Shown here: positions 42,971 to 51,656 of the stretch, one piece after another
Layout: every line of letters begins with the position of its first letter
Numbering within the stretch: position 1 is the stretch's first letter
From: Halobacteriales archaeon YIM A00013
GTDB taxonomy: Archaea > Halobacteriota > Halobacteria > Halobacteriales > Haloarculaceae
Reading direction: 5' to 3'
DNA: 64,000 bases
NCBI GenBank assembly: GCA_025041195.1
Contig: JAKCFM010000001.1
Span: forward strand, 1,364,001 to 1,428,000
Program-made: the position numbers and the translations under genes
Notes under the pieces: generated by a model
What the model saw: only the letters and a program-made list of their open reading frames with translations
Databases searched by the model: none
Told to the model about the DNA's origin: nothing

Positions 42971-44398
42971 TCACAAAAAGTCGTCAAGCCCAGTCTGTTG
43001 CTCGTCGTCGTCGTCAGCTGACTCGTCTGCTGGTGCAGTTGCCACATCGGTTTCCGTGGATGTCGAGTCGTCGTTGTTGTCAGTATTCTCTTGAGACGCA
43101 GTCGGTGGGTCGTCAGCGTTCTCGTCACCATCTGGTGCGCGCAGTTGTGCCGCGTCTTCGACGATCGATTCTACCTTCTTTGTTGATTTTCCAGAGCCAG
43201 TGATCAGTGCGACGTGTTCGGCCTCAAGTTCGTACTGTGCAGCCACTGCAACGGTGAGCTCCCGTGGCTTGCAGTGGTGGATCATCGTTTCGAGATACGG
43301 CACGATCGCTTTCCTGGCCGTTGCCATGCTGACGTGGCTGCTGGTGGCAATCTGCTGTGCGACGTAATCACGATTCGAGCGAGCGGATCGAGTCCGACCC
43401 AGCTTCGACCAGTAACTCGGCGGACTGAAACGCGTCCACCCGCCTTTGGGCTCCGCTCTGGCGGCTGCCACGCCGGCGGTCATTGTATCGCTCGCATAGC
43501 GCCAGAACGAGTAATTTTGCGTGGCACGAACCCGGCCAAGCCAGCGATCGGCTGCCGAAAGATTGCGGTAGGCCGGTGGGAGCTCGTCACTGGTGTACAC
43601 CGCCGGGAGATTGTCTTCAATCCAGTTGATCATATCATCCGGCGTTTCATCGACCGAATACGAAAATTCGAGCGCCCCCTGCGCGTCTTCGTCTTTCAAC
43701 ACGGCATCGAGCAGCTGGAATATCCCCTCCGTTCGATCACGATCGGCAGTGACAACCATCGATTCGGTGAGCTTGCCACCGGCTTCGGTTGCGGCCTGGA
43801 GATCGTGAATTGCCCCTCTGAGGTCACCGCTGTTCTGCTCGGCGATCGCCTCCAGGGCGTCGCTTTCGAAATCGATTGACTCCTTGCGGGCGATATCGCG
43901 CAACACAGGAACGATCGACCGGGCGGAGACGTCGCGGAATTCGATCTCCTGAGTGGCGTTTCTGAGCGCGTTCGACATCTCGTAGAACTCGTTTGCGATG
44001 AGGACGATCGGCTGTTTGGCGCGCTTGACGAGCGACGTGATCGCGCGCGTGCCACCCCGATCGGCGTTGCCGTGGATATTGTCGGCCTCATCGACGATGA
44101 CGAGCTGACGACCACCGCCAGTCAGTGACTGATTCATCGCCGCACTCCCCGCGACTCGCTCAATCTCGGCTTTCGTTCGCTGATCGCTTGCGTTCAGTTC
44201 GATCGTCGACCAGCCCATGTCGGCCGCCAGCGCGTGTGCGCCCGAGGTTTTTCCAACCCCAGGACTGCCGTGAAGAATGACTGCCTCATGGTGGTCGTCC
44301 CAGGTTTGGGCCCACTCCTGGAGCTGGTCGCGAGCCTTGTTGTTTCCACGGAGTTCGGTCAGCGTCGTTGGCCGATACTTCTCCGTCCAGTCAGCCAT
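42971..44398 (-). CDS. rfcL: replication factor C large subunit
   Basis: A 475-residue clamp-loader AAA ATPase that loads PCNA. It begins WTEKYRP (RFC box), with Walker A GSPGVGKT (about 45-52), Walker B VIVDEAD and a sensor region. A long acidic, disordered C-terminal tail ends in QTGLDDFL, a canonical PCNA-interacting (PIP) box. Nine bases before its ATG is a strong Shine-Dalgarno sequence (GGAGGTGA on the reverse strand, 44408-44415), unusual beside the leaderless genes here. A TATA-like CTAATTAAG lies at about 44464-44473, implying a 5' leader. Confidence 0.94.
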   Translation of the reverse strand: MADWTEKYRPTTLTELRGNNKARDQLQEWAQTWDDHHEAVILHGSPGVGKTSGAHALAADMGWSTIELNASDQRTKAEIERVAGSAAMNQSLTGGGRQLVIVDEADNIHGNADRGGTRAITSLVKRAKQPIVLIANEFYEMSNALRNATQEIEFRDVSARSIVPVLRDIARKESIDFESDALEAIAEQNSGDLRGAIHDLQAATEAGGKLTESMVVTADRDRTEGIFQLLDAVLKDEDAQGALEFSYSVDETPDDMINWIEDNLPAVYTSDELPPAYRNLSAADRWLGRVRATQNYSFWRYASDTMTAGVAAARAEPKGGWTRFSPPSYWSKLGRTRSARSNRDYVAQQIATSSHVSMATARKAIVPYLETMIHHCKPRELTVAVAAQYELEAEHVALITGSGKSTKKVESIVEDAAQLRAPDGDENADDPPTASQENTDNNDDSTSTETDVATAPADESADDDDEQQTGLDDFL

Positions 44399-44407
44399 CC
44401 GCGCGAT

Positions 44408-44415
44408 TCACCTCC
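44408..44415 (-). promoter_or_regulatory. Shine-Dalgarno site of rfcL
   Basis: Reverse-strand GGAGGTGA lies 9 bases before the rfcL ATG and is a full match to the 16S rRNA 3' end. It marks this gene as translated from a leadered transcript. Confidence 0.6.
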
Positions 44416-44521
44416 GTACTGGTGGCACCATCGTCGATCATGGTCGAGCTAACGACTCCGGTGCTTAATTAGTTGCGAGTACCCGTTCGACGATCGTAGA
44501 AAAATTGACGTCGATACCGGT

Positions 44522-45457
44522 TCAGGAAAAGTCTTCAGCCGTGTAGACACACTCGGTGATGAGTGATTCGTCGAGCTGGTTCTCCGCCAAATACCAGTCG
44601 TCCGACTCGAACACCGGCTCAGGCCGTTTGTACCCCTCTGGTGTCGATCCTCGCGAGACGTCAGCGTAGGCGTCCGCAATGTGGACATCGCCGAGCGGCC
44701 AGTGCCATGCCTCGGGGACGGCGAGCATCCGGATATCGTCCGTGTGGATCTCCGTGCCGTCCATTTTCTGGACGAGATATGGATCGAAGAACAACTCATC
44801 ACCGTGTTCCCCCAGCAGGGTTTTGTCCGGGAGCTCGATCGTACATCCCGCTTCGAAGGTGAGCGTCAGTGTTGCCATCTCTTTTGGCATCGTACAGCCA
44901 TCGAACTCCTCCGGTGGCTCGCCGTTCTGGAGATCCGAGAGGATGGCTGCCGTCTCCGGAAACACCTCCAGATCCAGATCCGCATCGGCCTCGAACGATC
45001 CAGCGCTGCTCTTGGAATCGATCGTCGCACCTGACTGATCTTTGACGGTGAGTTCGTAGCTGCCAGCACTGCAAAGCACGTCACCGGGGAATCGCATGTG
45101 CCACGAGTGGTCGGCCTCCCCACCGCGCGCCTGAGGCACGATGTCGACGGTCATTTCGATCACTGTCGCCATGTGCTCCATCGACTCGACAACCGTGTAG
45201 CTCGCATCAATCTCCACCAGGAAGTCGTTGTAATCCCAGTCGGATTTTTCGAGCGTCCAGTCCTCGTACCCGAACGTGAGCTGCCCCGTTAGCGTCGAGG
45301 TTTCATCATCCGGACAGTCAACCGGGATGCAACAACAGATCCCGTGTGCGTTTCCGGTCCCTGTCATGGTGCCAATTCCAGCAATCGACAGGGCAGTCGT
45401 TTTCAGCGCTGTTCGTCGTGTCATACTCGGCATCTGGCTGCTGTCGTCGTCAGTCAT
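44522..45457 (-). CDS. Tat-exported LruC/DUF4842-like protein
   Basis: A 311-residue protein with a Tat signal (MTRRTALKTTALSIAG) and a cysteine cluster in the early mature part (GICCCIPVDCPDD). The LruC-type signature is FGYEDWTLEKSDWDYNDFLVEI (about residues 62-83), which in this family forms an acidic, calcium-binding-like turn (D-D-D-N-D). Known LruC-domain proteins are surface or secreted proteins of bacteria. A haloarchaeal version is probably anchored or secreted; the substrate is unknown. ATG 45457 places the Tat motif near the N-terminus. Confidence 0.65.
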   Translation of the reverse strand: MTDDDSSQMPSMTRRTALKTTALSIAGIGTMTGTGNAHGICCCIPVDCPDDETSTLTGQLTFGYEDWTLEKSDWDYNDFLVEIDASYTVVESMEHMATVIEMTVDIVPQARGGEADHSWHMRFPGDVLCSAGSYELTVKDQSGATIDSKSSAGSFEADADLDLEVFPETAAILSDLQNGEPPEEFDGCTMPKEMATLTLTFEAGCTIELPDKTLLGEHGDELFFDPYLVQKMDGTEIHTDDIRMLAVPEAWHWPLGDVHIADAYADVSRGSTPEGYKRPEPVFESDDWYLAENQLDESLITECVYTAEDFS

Positions 45458-45716
45458 GGTGTTTGCAACTGGGCTGGTATCCAACCGCCAGTCCCTAGTT
45501 TTCACTACTTGCTAATCATAGTTTTTCAGATCGAAAATAAATACTATTATCAATTTATGACTATATCAGAGAGACAGCATTGTTAACGGCTGATATCGGC
45601 CTGTTCATTCACACGTGGTTCACATTGTGCTGCCGAATACCTTCGGGACGAATATAGTGTGTGAAAAAGTATCACACTCTAGAAACTGCTTAGTCCGTGC
45701 GCAAAAAGAGTCGAGC

Positions 45717-46316
45717 ATGTTCCCAGAATCGATATCGACCGAGCGCCTTTCGCTGGAGGTGCTCAGCGAGGACCATCTCTTCGAGCTCTACGAGCACGTC
45801 GCAGTTGATGCTGACCACATCGATGAAATCACCGAGTATCTCAACTGGTCGCCGCACAGAACGCTCAACGATTCACGGGAATTCATCGAGAGTACCTGCG
45901 ATGAGCGTGAATCGGGACGTGGCGTCACATACGTCGTCTATCCGTGTGCGGATGAACCAAACGCCGGCGAGTTTGGCGGCCTGTGTGGGCTCTCCATCGA
46001 GTGGGAAAAGCGGACCGGTACGCTTGGCCTCTGGCTGCGAAAACCGTTGTGGGGCCGGGGCTACTCCGGCGAACGCGCCGATGCGTTGCTAACCATGGCG
46101 TTTGATCGCCTCGACCTGGAGCTCGTCGAAGTGTTCCACCACGTCGACAACAATGCCTCCCGATCGGCGATCGAGAAATACGTCGACAGACACGGTGGCC
46201 GCAAAGAGGGCGTGCTCAGAAACTATCTCGTGTATGATGACGGAACTGTCGTTGATTCCGTTCGGTATACGATTTCACAGGCAGAATTCAAGGGCGCCAC
46301 CACCCAGAACGTGTGA
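45717..46316 (+). CDS. GNAT-family N-acetyltransferase (RimJ/RimL-like)
   Basis: A 199-residue acetyltransferase. It starts FPESISTERLSLEVL, the typical RimJ/RimL beginning, and includes LGLWLRKPLWGRGYSGERADAL, the acetyl-CoA pyrophosphate loop (about residues 104-125), and ELVEVFHHVDNNASRSAIEKY. It may acetylate ribosomal-protein N-termini or a small molecule. ATG 45717 is used because the upstream extension is not homologous. It is followed by an ABC transporter but not obviously coupled to it. Confidence 0.83.
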   Translation: MFPESISTERLSLEVLSEDHLFELYEHVAVDADHIDEITEYLNWSPHRTLNDSREFIESTCDERESGRGVTYVVYPCADEPNAGEFGGLCGLSIEWEKRTGTLGLWLRKPLWGRGYSGERADALLTMAFDRLDLELVEVFHHVDNNASRSAIEKYVDRHGGRKEGVLRNYLVYDDGTVVDSVRYTISQAEFKGATTQNV

Positions 46317-46384
46317 ATTCGGCATACACTCACATCAATTATCAAATCTAATTACCAACAAATATCCGAATACTTACTATTATA

Positions 46385-46405
46385 CCGACGGCTGAGTAAC
46401 GTCGG
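46385..46405. promoter_or_regulatory. short dyad immediately before the ABC ATPase start
   Basis: CCGACG (46385-46390) and CGTCGG (46400-46405) are complementary with a 9-base spacer and end 2 bases before ATG 46408. The site overlaps the expected transcription start and could be an operator or a 5' hairpin. Confidence 0.35.
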
Positions 46406-46407
46406 CT

Positions 46408-47328
46408 ATGGCTGCGATCGAACTCCACGGTGTAACCAAACGCTTCGGTAGCGTGCGGGCCCTGGATGATCTCGAACTGACGGTTCCCGCGGGCGAGATA
46501 TATGGCTTTCTGGGCCCCAACGGTGCTGGGAAATCGACCACGATCGACGTGTTGTTGGATTTCGTCCGCCCGACGACTGGACGAGCAACGGTGCTCGGCC
46601 ATGACGCCCAGAGCGAGTCTCGGGCGATCAGATCCCGTGTCGGCGTGTTGCCCGACGGCTATCACGTCTACGACCGGCTGACCGGTCGCCAGCACGTCCA
46701 GTTTGCGATGGACTCGAAGGGAATTGATGGCGACGCGGGGGCAATTCTCGAACGAGTAGGGCTGACCGAGGCGATTGATCGACGCGCGGGAGGCTATTCG
46801 AAAGGGATGGCCCAGCGACTCGTGCTCGGGATGGCGCTCGTCGGTGAGCCCGATCTCCTCATCCTCGATGAACCCTCTACCGGGCTTGATCCTGCCGGAG
46901 CACGGCGAATGCGCGAGATCATTCGTGATGAGGCGGCCAGGGGGGCAGCAGTCTTCTTTTCGAGTCACATTCTCGGCCAGGTTGATGCGGTCTGTGACCG
47001 CGTTGGCATACTCCGCGAGGGGCGGCTTGTTGCAGAGGACACCCCACAGAAGCTGCGCTCTTCGATTGGATTTCAGTCGAAGATGGTCGTCCACGTTGAC
47101 CGGACGCCATCCGATATCCAACAGCGTCTGAGTGCACTCCAGGGGGTAACGGACGTTGCGGTTGCCAACGGGACGATAACGGTGGAGTCTGCCGATGACT
47201 CCAAATCGGCGGTGTTGACCACGATCGAGGAGAGCGGCGTGGCAGTCGAGGATTTCACCACGGAGAGTGCGTCGCTTGAGGATCTGTTCATGGCGTACAC
47301 CAAAGACGCCCCCGAGGTTCCAGCATGA
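46408..47328 (+). CDS. ABC transporter ATP-binding protein
   Basis: A 306-residue ABC-2-type ATPase. Walker A is GPNGAGKS (about residues 37-44), the signature GGYSKGMAQR is at about 129-138, Walker B is LLILDEPSTGLDPAG and the switch is SSHILGQ. The C-terminal 80 residues form the usual accessory domain. It is coupled to the permease gene by a 4-bp overlap. The substrate (drug, lipid or ion) cannot be predicted. Confidence 0.92.
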   Translation: MAAIELHGVTKRFGSVRALDDLELTVPAGEIYGFLGPNGAGKSTTIDVLLDFVRPTTGRATVLGHDAQSESRAIRSRVGVLPDGYHVYDRLTGRQHVQFAMDSKGIDGDAGAILERVGLTEAIDRRAGGYSKGMAQRLVLGMALVGEPDLLILDEPSTGLDPAGARRMREIIRDEAARGAAVFFSSHILGQVDAVCDRVGILREGRLVAEDTPQKLRSSIGFQSKMVVHVDRTPSDIQQRLSALQGVTDVAVANGTITVESADDSKSAVLTTIEESGVAVEDFTTESASLEDLFMAYTKDAPEVPA

Positions 47329-48176
47329 CGTGGACGGTCATTGCGCGCAAGGAGTTTCGTGACGCCAGCCGATCGAAGCTCCTGTGGCTCGTGGTGGGGC
47401 TGTTTGTGGTCTTTGCTGGTGGGGCATCGTATCTGTACGCACAGATCCCCTCATTCCACATTGGTGGGCCGAACACGCAGTTTTCTGCGGTCGGATTGCT
47501 CGTGTTTCTGGAGTGGCCAGTGACGGTGCTCGTGCCGGTGCTTGGGTTGTTGCTGGGCTATAAATCGATCGCCGGAGAGATCGAAAGTGGGAGCGTTAAG
47601 CTGTTGCTCTCGCTGCCACACAACCGCTCTGCAGTCGTGCTCGGAAAGCTCGCTGGACGATATCTCGTGTTGGCAGTCGGCATTGTCGCCGGATTTTTCG
47701 CGGCCAGCATCTTCGTGGCTGCCAGCTATCCGACGGCCCAGATTGGCGCTTCGATCGGCTTCGTTCTTGTGACGATCGGGCTGGGATGGGCCTACATTTC
47801 CATTGGGACCTGCATTTCAGCACTCACGCAGTCAACGACGCGAGCGGGAGCGCTGATATTCGGCGCGTACTTCCTGTTCGGATCGCTGTGGCAGCCGTTC
47901 GGACGACTCATTCACTGGGCGACCACGGGGTCGTTCTCCTTTGGATTCACCGGGCCGCCGGAGTGGTTCATCATTTTCTCACGGTTGAGTCCGAACGGAG
48001 CGTTTCACGGCGTGCTCTCTGGGCTGCTGTCGTTTGCGAAAACCGATGCGGGACTGTCTGCGTTTCAGGCCGATCCGGTGTATCTTTCGAGCTGGGTTGG
48101 GGGACTGACGCTGTTGGGCTGGCTCATCGCGCCAATACTCATCGGATATCTTCGATTTGCCGGTGCAGACGTCTGA
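47325..48176 (+). CDS. ABC-2 type permease
   Basis: A 283-residue membrane protein with six hydrophobic segments. It has a start typical of ABC-2 permeases of the NosY type (WTVIARKEFRDASRSKLLWLVVGLF) and GYKSIAGEIESGSVKLLLSLPHNRSAVVLGK after helix 2. With the ATPase upstream it forms an exporter or membrane-remodelling unit. The NosY-like look could hint at copper or NO-reductase maturation, but no nos genes are nearby, so this is only a possibility. Confidence 0.88.
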   Translation: MTWTVIARKEFRDASRSKLLWLVVGLFVVFAGGASYLYAQIPSFHIGGPNTQFSAVGLLVFLEWPVTVLVPVLGLLLGYKSIAGEIESGSVKLLLSLPHNRSAVVLGKLAGRYLVLAVGIVAGFFAASIFVAASYPTAQIGASIGFVLVTIGLGWAYISIGTCISALTQSTTRAGALIFGAYFLFGSLWQPFGRLIHWATTGSFSFGFTGPPEWFIIFSRLSPNGAFHGVLSGLLSFAKTDAGLSAFQADPVYLSSWVGGLTLLGWLIAPILIGYLRFAGADV

Positions 48177-48225
48177 GTGCTCAGCGAAGGACAACTGATT
48201 ACAGGACTGGCGTCAAATCCGGGAT

Positions 48226-49314
48226 ATGGAGCTACGATCGCCACCGCTGTTCGAGGTGCATGCTGGGGCAGACGCGACAGTCACCGCGTTTGGCGGCTGG
48301 GAGATGCCTGTCGAATTCGATTCGATCCGAACCGAACACGACGCTGTTAGAGAATCGGTTGGGAAGTTCGACGTTTCACACATGGGCCAGATCGAGGTCA
48401 CGGGACCGGACGCTGCAGCGCTCATGCAGCGACTCACCACCAACGACGTGCAGCAGCTATCGGTCGGGGAGGGCCAGTACGCAGCGATTACGGACGAGGA
48501 CGGCGTCATGCTCGACGACACCGTCGTCTACCGGCTTGATACTGAGGCGTTTCTGTTCATTCCGAACGCGGGTCATGACGAGGAAATGGCAGCCAGGTGG
48601 GTCGAGTTTCGTGACGCGTTCGATCTCGACTGTACGGTCGAGAACACCACCGAGGAGTGGGCGATGATCGCGGTGCAGGGGCCCGACAGCGAGGCGCTCT
48701 GTCTCGACGCCGGGATCGAGGTTACAGATATTGGCCGATTCGAGATCGCCACGGTAGCACTCGACGGAGCCGACTGTTACTGTGCGCGGACGGGATACAC
48801 CGGTGAGGACGGCTTCGAGCTACTTGCACCGGTTGCACACGCAGAATCACTCTGGCGAGCGTTCGACTGCCAGCCGTGTGGGCTGGGCGCACGGGATACG
48901 CTTCGCCTTGAGCAGGGGTTTTTGCTCTCGGGACAGGATTTCGACCCCGAATCGAATCCTCGAACGCCGTATGAAGCAGGGATCGGCTTCGTCGTCGACA
49001 CTGACACCGAATTCGTCGGTCGGGACGCACTCACAGAGCCTGCACGCGACCCTGACGAGCAGCTGGTTGGCTTTTCGCTCACCGAGCGAGCAATCCCGCG
49101 TCACGGCTACGCGATCGAAGCCAGCGATGGATCGACGCTCGGTGCGGTGACGAGTGGCACCCAGAGCCCAACGCTCGAACTCCCGATCGGTCTGGGCTAC
49201 GTTCCAACGACACACGCAAGCGAGGGAACTGAGATCGCTGTGGTCGTGCGTGGAGACCGAAAGGCAGGACTCATCAGGAACCCACCCTTTGAGCAGGCAA
49301 CAACGGACCAATGA
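48226..49314 (+). CDS. gcvT: aminomethyltransferase (glycine cleavage T protein)
   Basis: A 362-residue, folate-dependent T protein that transfers the methylene group from lipoyl-bound aminomethyl on GcvH to tetrahydrofolate, releasing ammonia. Motifs: [10 protein letters not shown] (residues 24-33), [31 protein letters not shown] and a glycine-rich [14 protein letters not shown]. It is translationally coupled to gcvH (ATGA overlap). The P protein is not in the window. Confidence 0.92.
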   Translation: MELRSPPLFEVHAGADATVTAFGGWEMPVEFDSIRTEHDAVRESVGKFDVSHMGQIEVTGPDAAALMQRLTTNDVQQLSVGEGQYAAITDEDGVMLDDTVVYRLDTEAFLFIPNAGHDEEMAARWVEFRDAFDLDCTVENTTEEWAMIAVQGPDSEALCLDAGIEVTDIGRFEIATVALDGADCYCARTGYTGEDGFELLAPVAHAESLWRAFDCQPCGLGARDTLRLEQGFLLSGQDFDPESNPRTPYEAGIGFVVDTDTEFVGRDALTEPARDPDEQLVGFSLTERAIPRHGYAIEASDGSTLGAVTSGTQSPTLELPIGLGYVPTTHASEGTEIAVVVRGDRKAGLIRNPPFEQATTDQ

Positions 49315-49700
49315 GCTTCGAAGTACCCGAGGACAAACAGTATCTCGAAACACACGAATGGGCACAGATCGACACGGACGCGAACACCGCCCGGATCGGC
49401 ATTTCGGCGTTCGCACAGGACGAACTCGGAGACATCGTCTTCGTCGAGCTGCCGGCCGTTGGAGACACAATCGAACAGGACACCGAGTTTGGCGTCGTCG
49501 AATCGATCAAGGCCGTCTCGGATCTGTACGCGCCACTGTCAGGAACGGTCAGTGCCGTCAACGAGGACGTCTTCGACACGCCTGAGCTTCTCAACGAGGC
49601 CCCCTACGGAGACGGCTGGCTGCTCGAACTCGAATCGATCGATGCTGATGAGATCGATGCCTTGCTCGACGCAGACGCCTACCAACAACAGATAGAGTAA
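49311..49700 (+). CDS. gcvH: glycine cleavage H protein
   Basis: A 129-residue lipoyl carrier of the glycine cleavage system. Lys67 in [14 protein letters not shown] is the lipoylation site. THEWAQI near the N-terminus and DGWLLELE near the end are typical. Length and order (after gcvT, 4-bp overlap) are as expected. It is convergent with hemA, with 7 bp between. Confidence 0.94.
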   Translation: MSFEVPEDKQYLETHEWAQIDTDANTARIGISAFAQDELGDIVFVELPAVGDTIEQDTEFGVVESIKAVSDLYAPLSGTVSAVNEDVFDTPELLNEAPYGDGWLLELESIDADEIDALLDADAYQQQIE

Positions 49701-49707
49701 CGGTCTT

Positions 49708-51012
49708 TTAGTCGTCGTCCGCGCGTTCTGTCTGTACCGAGGGAGAAGCACTGCGAACAGCCGACGTGGTTTCGCCCGGATCGAAGAGCTGGAGCGCGGT
49801 GTTGATCGTCGACCAGTCATCACGCTCTGCTGCATCACGGAGGCTTTTGGTTGGAGCAGCAAGCAACTGATTGATTAGCGAGTCCGCCAGCGACTCGACC
49901 GTCGCTCTCTGCTCGGCCGTCAGCTCGCCATCAGCACGGAGCTTCGAAATCGCCGTCGAGAGTTCCTGTTCTTTCATTCGTTCGGCACCCTCGTACATGG
50001 CGGCAATCACCTCATCGGCCTGATTGCGTTTATACTGGATCAACAGCCGATCGACGGCGGTGTCGATCATTGATTCGACGGCGTTCGCCGCCTGTTCTCT
50101 GTTTGCCGTCGTTGCCCGTGTGATCTCTTCGAGGGCGTCCAGATCGTACACCGATATGCCCGCACGGTCACTGAGTGTGGGTTCGATATCCCGTGGCTGG
50201 GCGATATCAATGAACGTCGTCTGGCCAATATCACGCGAATCGAGGAGCGACCGGTCGATGATCTGCTCGTCACTGGCGGTGGCACTCACCACAATATCTG
50301 TCGATTCGAGTGCCATACCGAGCGAATCAAGTCCGATCGCCGTTCCGTTATCAATCGCAGTGGCGATGTGGGTGGCGCGATCAACCGTTCGGTTGGCTAC
50401 GACCACCCGTTCAGCCGCCGTCGAGAGCGCGTTGGCTGCGATTGCTCCCATTTCACCCGCACCGATGACGGTTGCCGTGGCCGAGGAGAGATCGATTCGA
50501 CGGGCGGCGAGTTCAACGGCCGCACTCCCCAGTGAGACGACGCCTTCGTTGATCGTCGTCTCCGTTCGAGCGCGCTCGCCGACGTGAATTGCTTTCGTGA
50601 TCGCTGCCTCAAGCACTGGACCGATACCACCCCGTTCGGTGGCGGTGGCATAGGCGTCGCGAACCTGCCCGAGTATCTGATCCTCGCCGAGAACGAGTGA
50701 CTCAAGGCCACACGAGACACGGAGGAGATGTTCGAGTGCGGATTCGTGGTCAAGCCGACGGCGGACATCGGTCGGAACGGCCGGCGTTGCCGTTTCCAGC
50801 GCAGCATCGCCAGCCGCTTTTGAATCCGTGACGACGTACCATTCAGCTCGGTTGCACGTCTGGAGACAGAACGCCTCCGAGACGCGTGGTGATTCGAGAA
50901 GGGCATCGACGATGGCCGCGGGTGATCGGGCACAGGCCGCCTCGATCGTCTCGATATCGGCGTGGCTGTGCGCAATCGACCAGCCCGTGATAACACCAGA
51001 TACAGCCGTCAT
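49708..51012 (-). CDS. hemA: glutamyl-tRNA reductase
   Basis: A 434-residue enzyme that reduces glutamyl-tRNA(Glu) to glutamate-1-semialdehyde, the first step of C5 tetrapyrrole synthesis. The catalytic Cys is in CLQTCNRAEWYV (about residue 50-53). The NADPH-binding fold is around VIGAGEMGAIAANAL (about 187-201), and a C-terminal helical dimerisation region follows. It is the last gene of an overlapping operon with the precorrin-2 dehydrogenase and ahbAB genes (4-bp overlaps). Confidence 0.93.
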   Translation of the reverse strand: MTAVSGVITGWSIAHSHADIETIEAACARSPAAIVDALLESPRVSEAFCLQTCNRAEWYVVTDSKAAGDAALETATPAVPTDVRRRLDHESALEHLLRVSCGLESLVLGEDQILGQVRDAYATATERGGIGPVLEAAITKAIHVGERARTETTINEGVVSLGSAAVELAARRIDLSSATATVIGAGEMGAIAANALSTAAERVVVANRTVDRATHIATAIDNGTAIGLDSLGMALESTDIVVSATASDEQIIDRSLLDSRDIGQTTFIDIAQPRDIEPTLSDRAGISVYDLDALEEITRATTANREQAANAVESMIDTAVDRLLIQYKRNQADEVIAAMYEGAERMKEQELSTAISKLRADGELTAEQRATVESLADSLINQLLAAPTKSLRDAAERDDWSTINTALQLFDPGETTSAVRSASPSVQTERADDD

Positions 51013-51656
51013 TTTGTTTCACCCAGAGCCCCAGCGATGGTTTCGCTCACTACGTGCGCAGTGTTGGAATGGGGATCACCTAAAGCCTTCCAAACACGAT
51101 CAGATGAGACGACGGCCCGGAGCGCGTCCCGTCGGTCGGCCGGGGATTCCTCAGCCAGTCGTTCGCGTTGCGTGGCAAGAATCGTTGCGAGTGATCCTGT
51201 TCCCTCGATCGTTGGTTCGATTTTCTTTCGAAGCGTCCGACTCAGTGCAGGACTGGTCGCTCCCGACGAGATGCCCACCACCACCGGATCATCGCGAATC
51301 ATCGATGGAATCGTGACGTCGCCAACCGTGCGGTCAGTTCCGGTTGATCGATCTGCACGATTGCAGAGCACGTTCGTCTCTGCAACAGCGGCGTCGATCG
51401 CGTCGTTGACCGACGGATCGTCCGTCGCTGCCACCACCAGTGCGGGCGCAACTCGGTCGATCCAGGAAGCGATGGTTGCAGGCGTTGGTCGACAGCGGAT
51501 GCGCTCTGCGCCGCCGAACGACCCGGGTTCGAACGTTGGACTCAGCACGATCACCGTCGCTTCGGTCGCGAACGTCCGTGCACGACGCTGTCCAACAGCA
51601 CCGCCACCAACGATCAACACCCGTTCATCAGTGAAATCATGCGCGAGCAAAATCAC
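51009..51656 (-). CDS. precorrin-2 dehydrogenase / siroheme synthase-like protein
   Basis: A 215-residue NAD-dependent protein like the N-terminal domain of CysG or Met8. It has a Rossmann start (LIVGGGAVGQRRA, residues 14-26), VVAATDDPSVNDAI, NVLCNRADRSTGTDRTVGDV and GISSGATSPALSRTLRKKIE. It oxidises precorrin-2 to sirohydrochlorin and may insert iron. Position between ahbAB and hemA supports a siroheme/heme role. Confidence 0.88.
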   Translation of the reverse strand: MILLAHDFTDERVLIVGGGAVGQRRARTFATEATVIVLSPTFEPGSFGGAERIRCRPTPATIASWIDRVAPALVVAATDDPSVNDAIDAAVAETNVLCNRADRSTGTDRTVGDVTIPSMIRDDPVVVGISSGATSPALSRTLRKKIEPTIEGTGSLATILATQRERLAEESPADRRDALRAVVSSDRVWKALGDPHSNTAHVVSETIAGALGETK

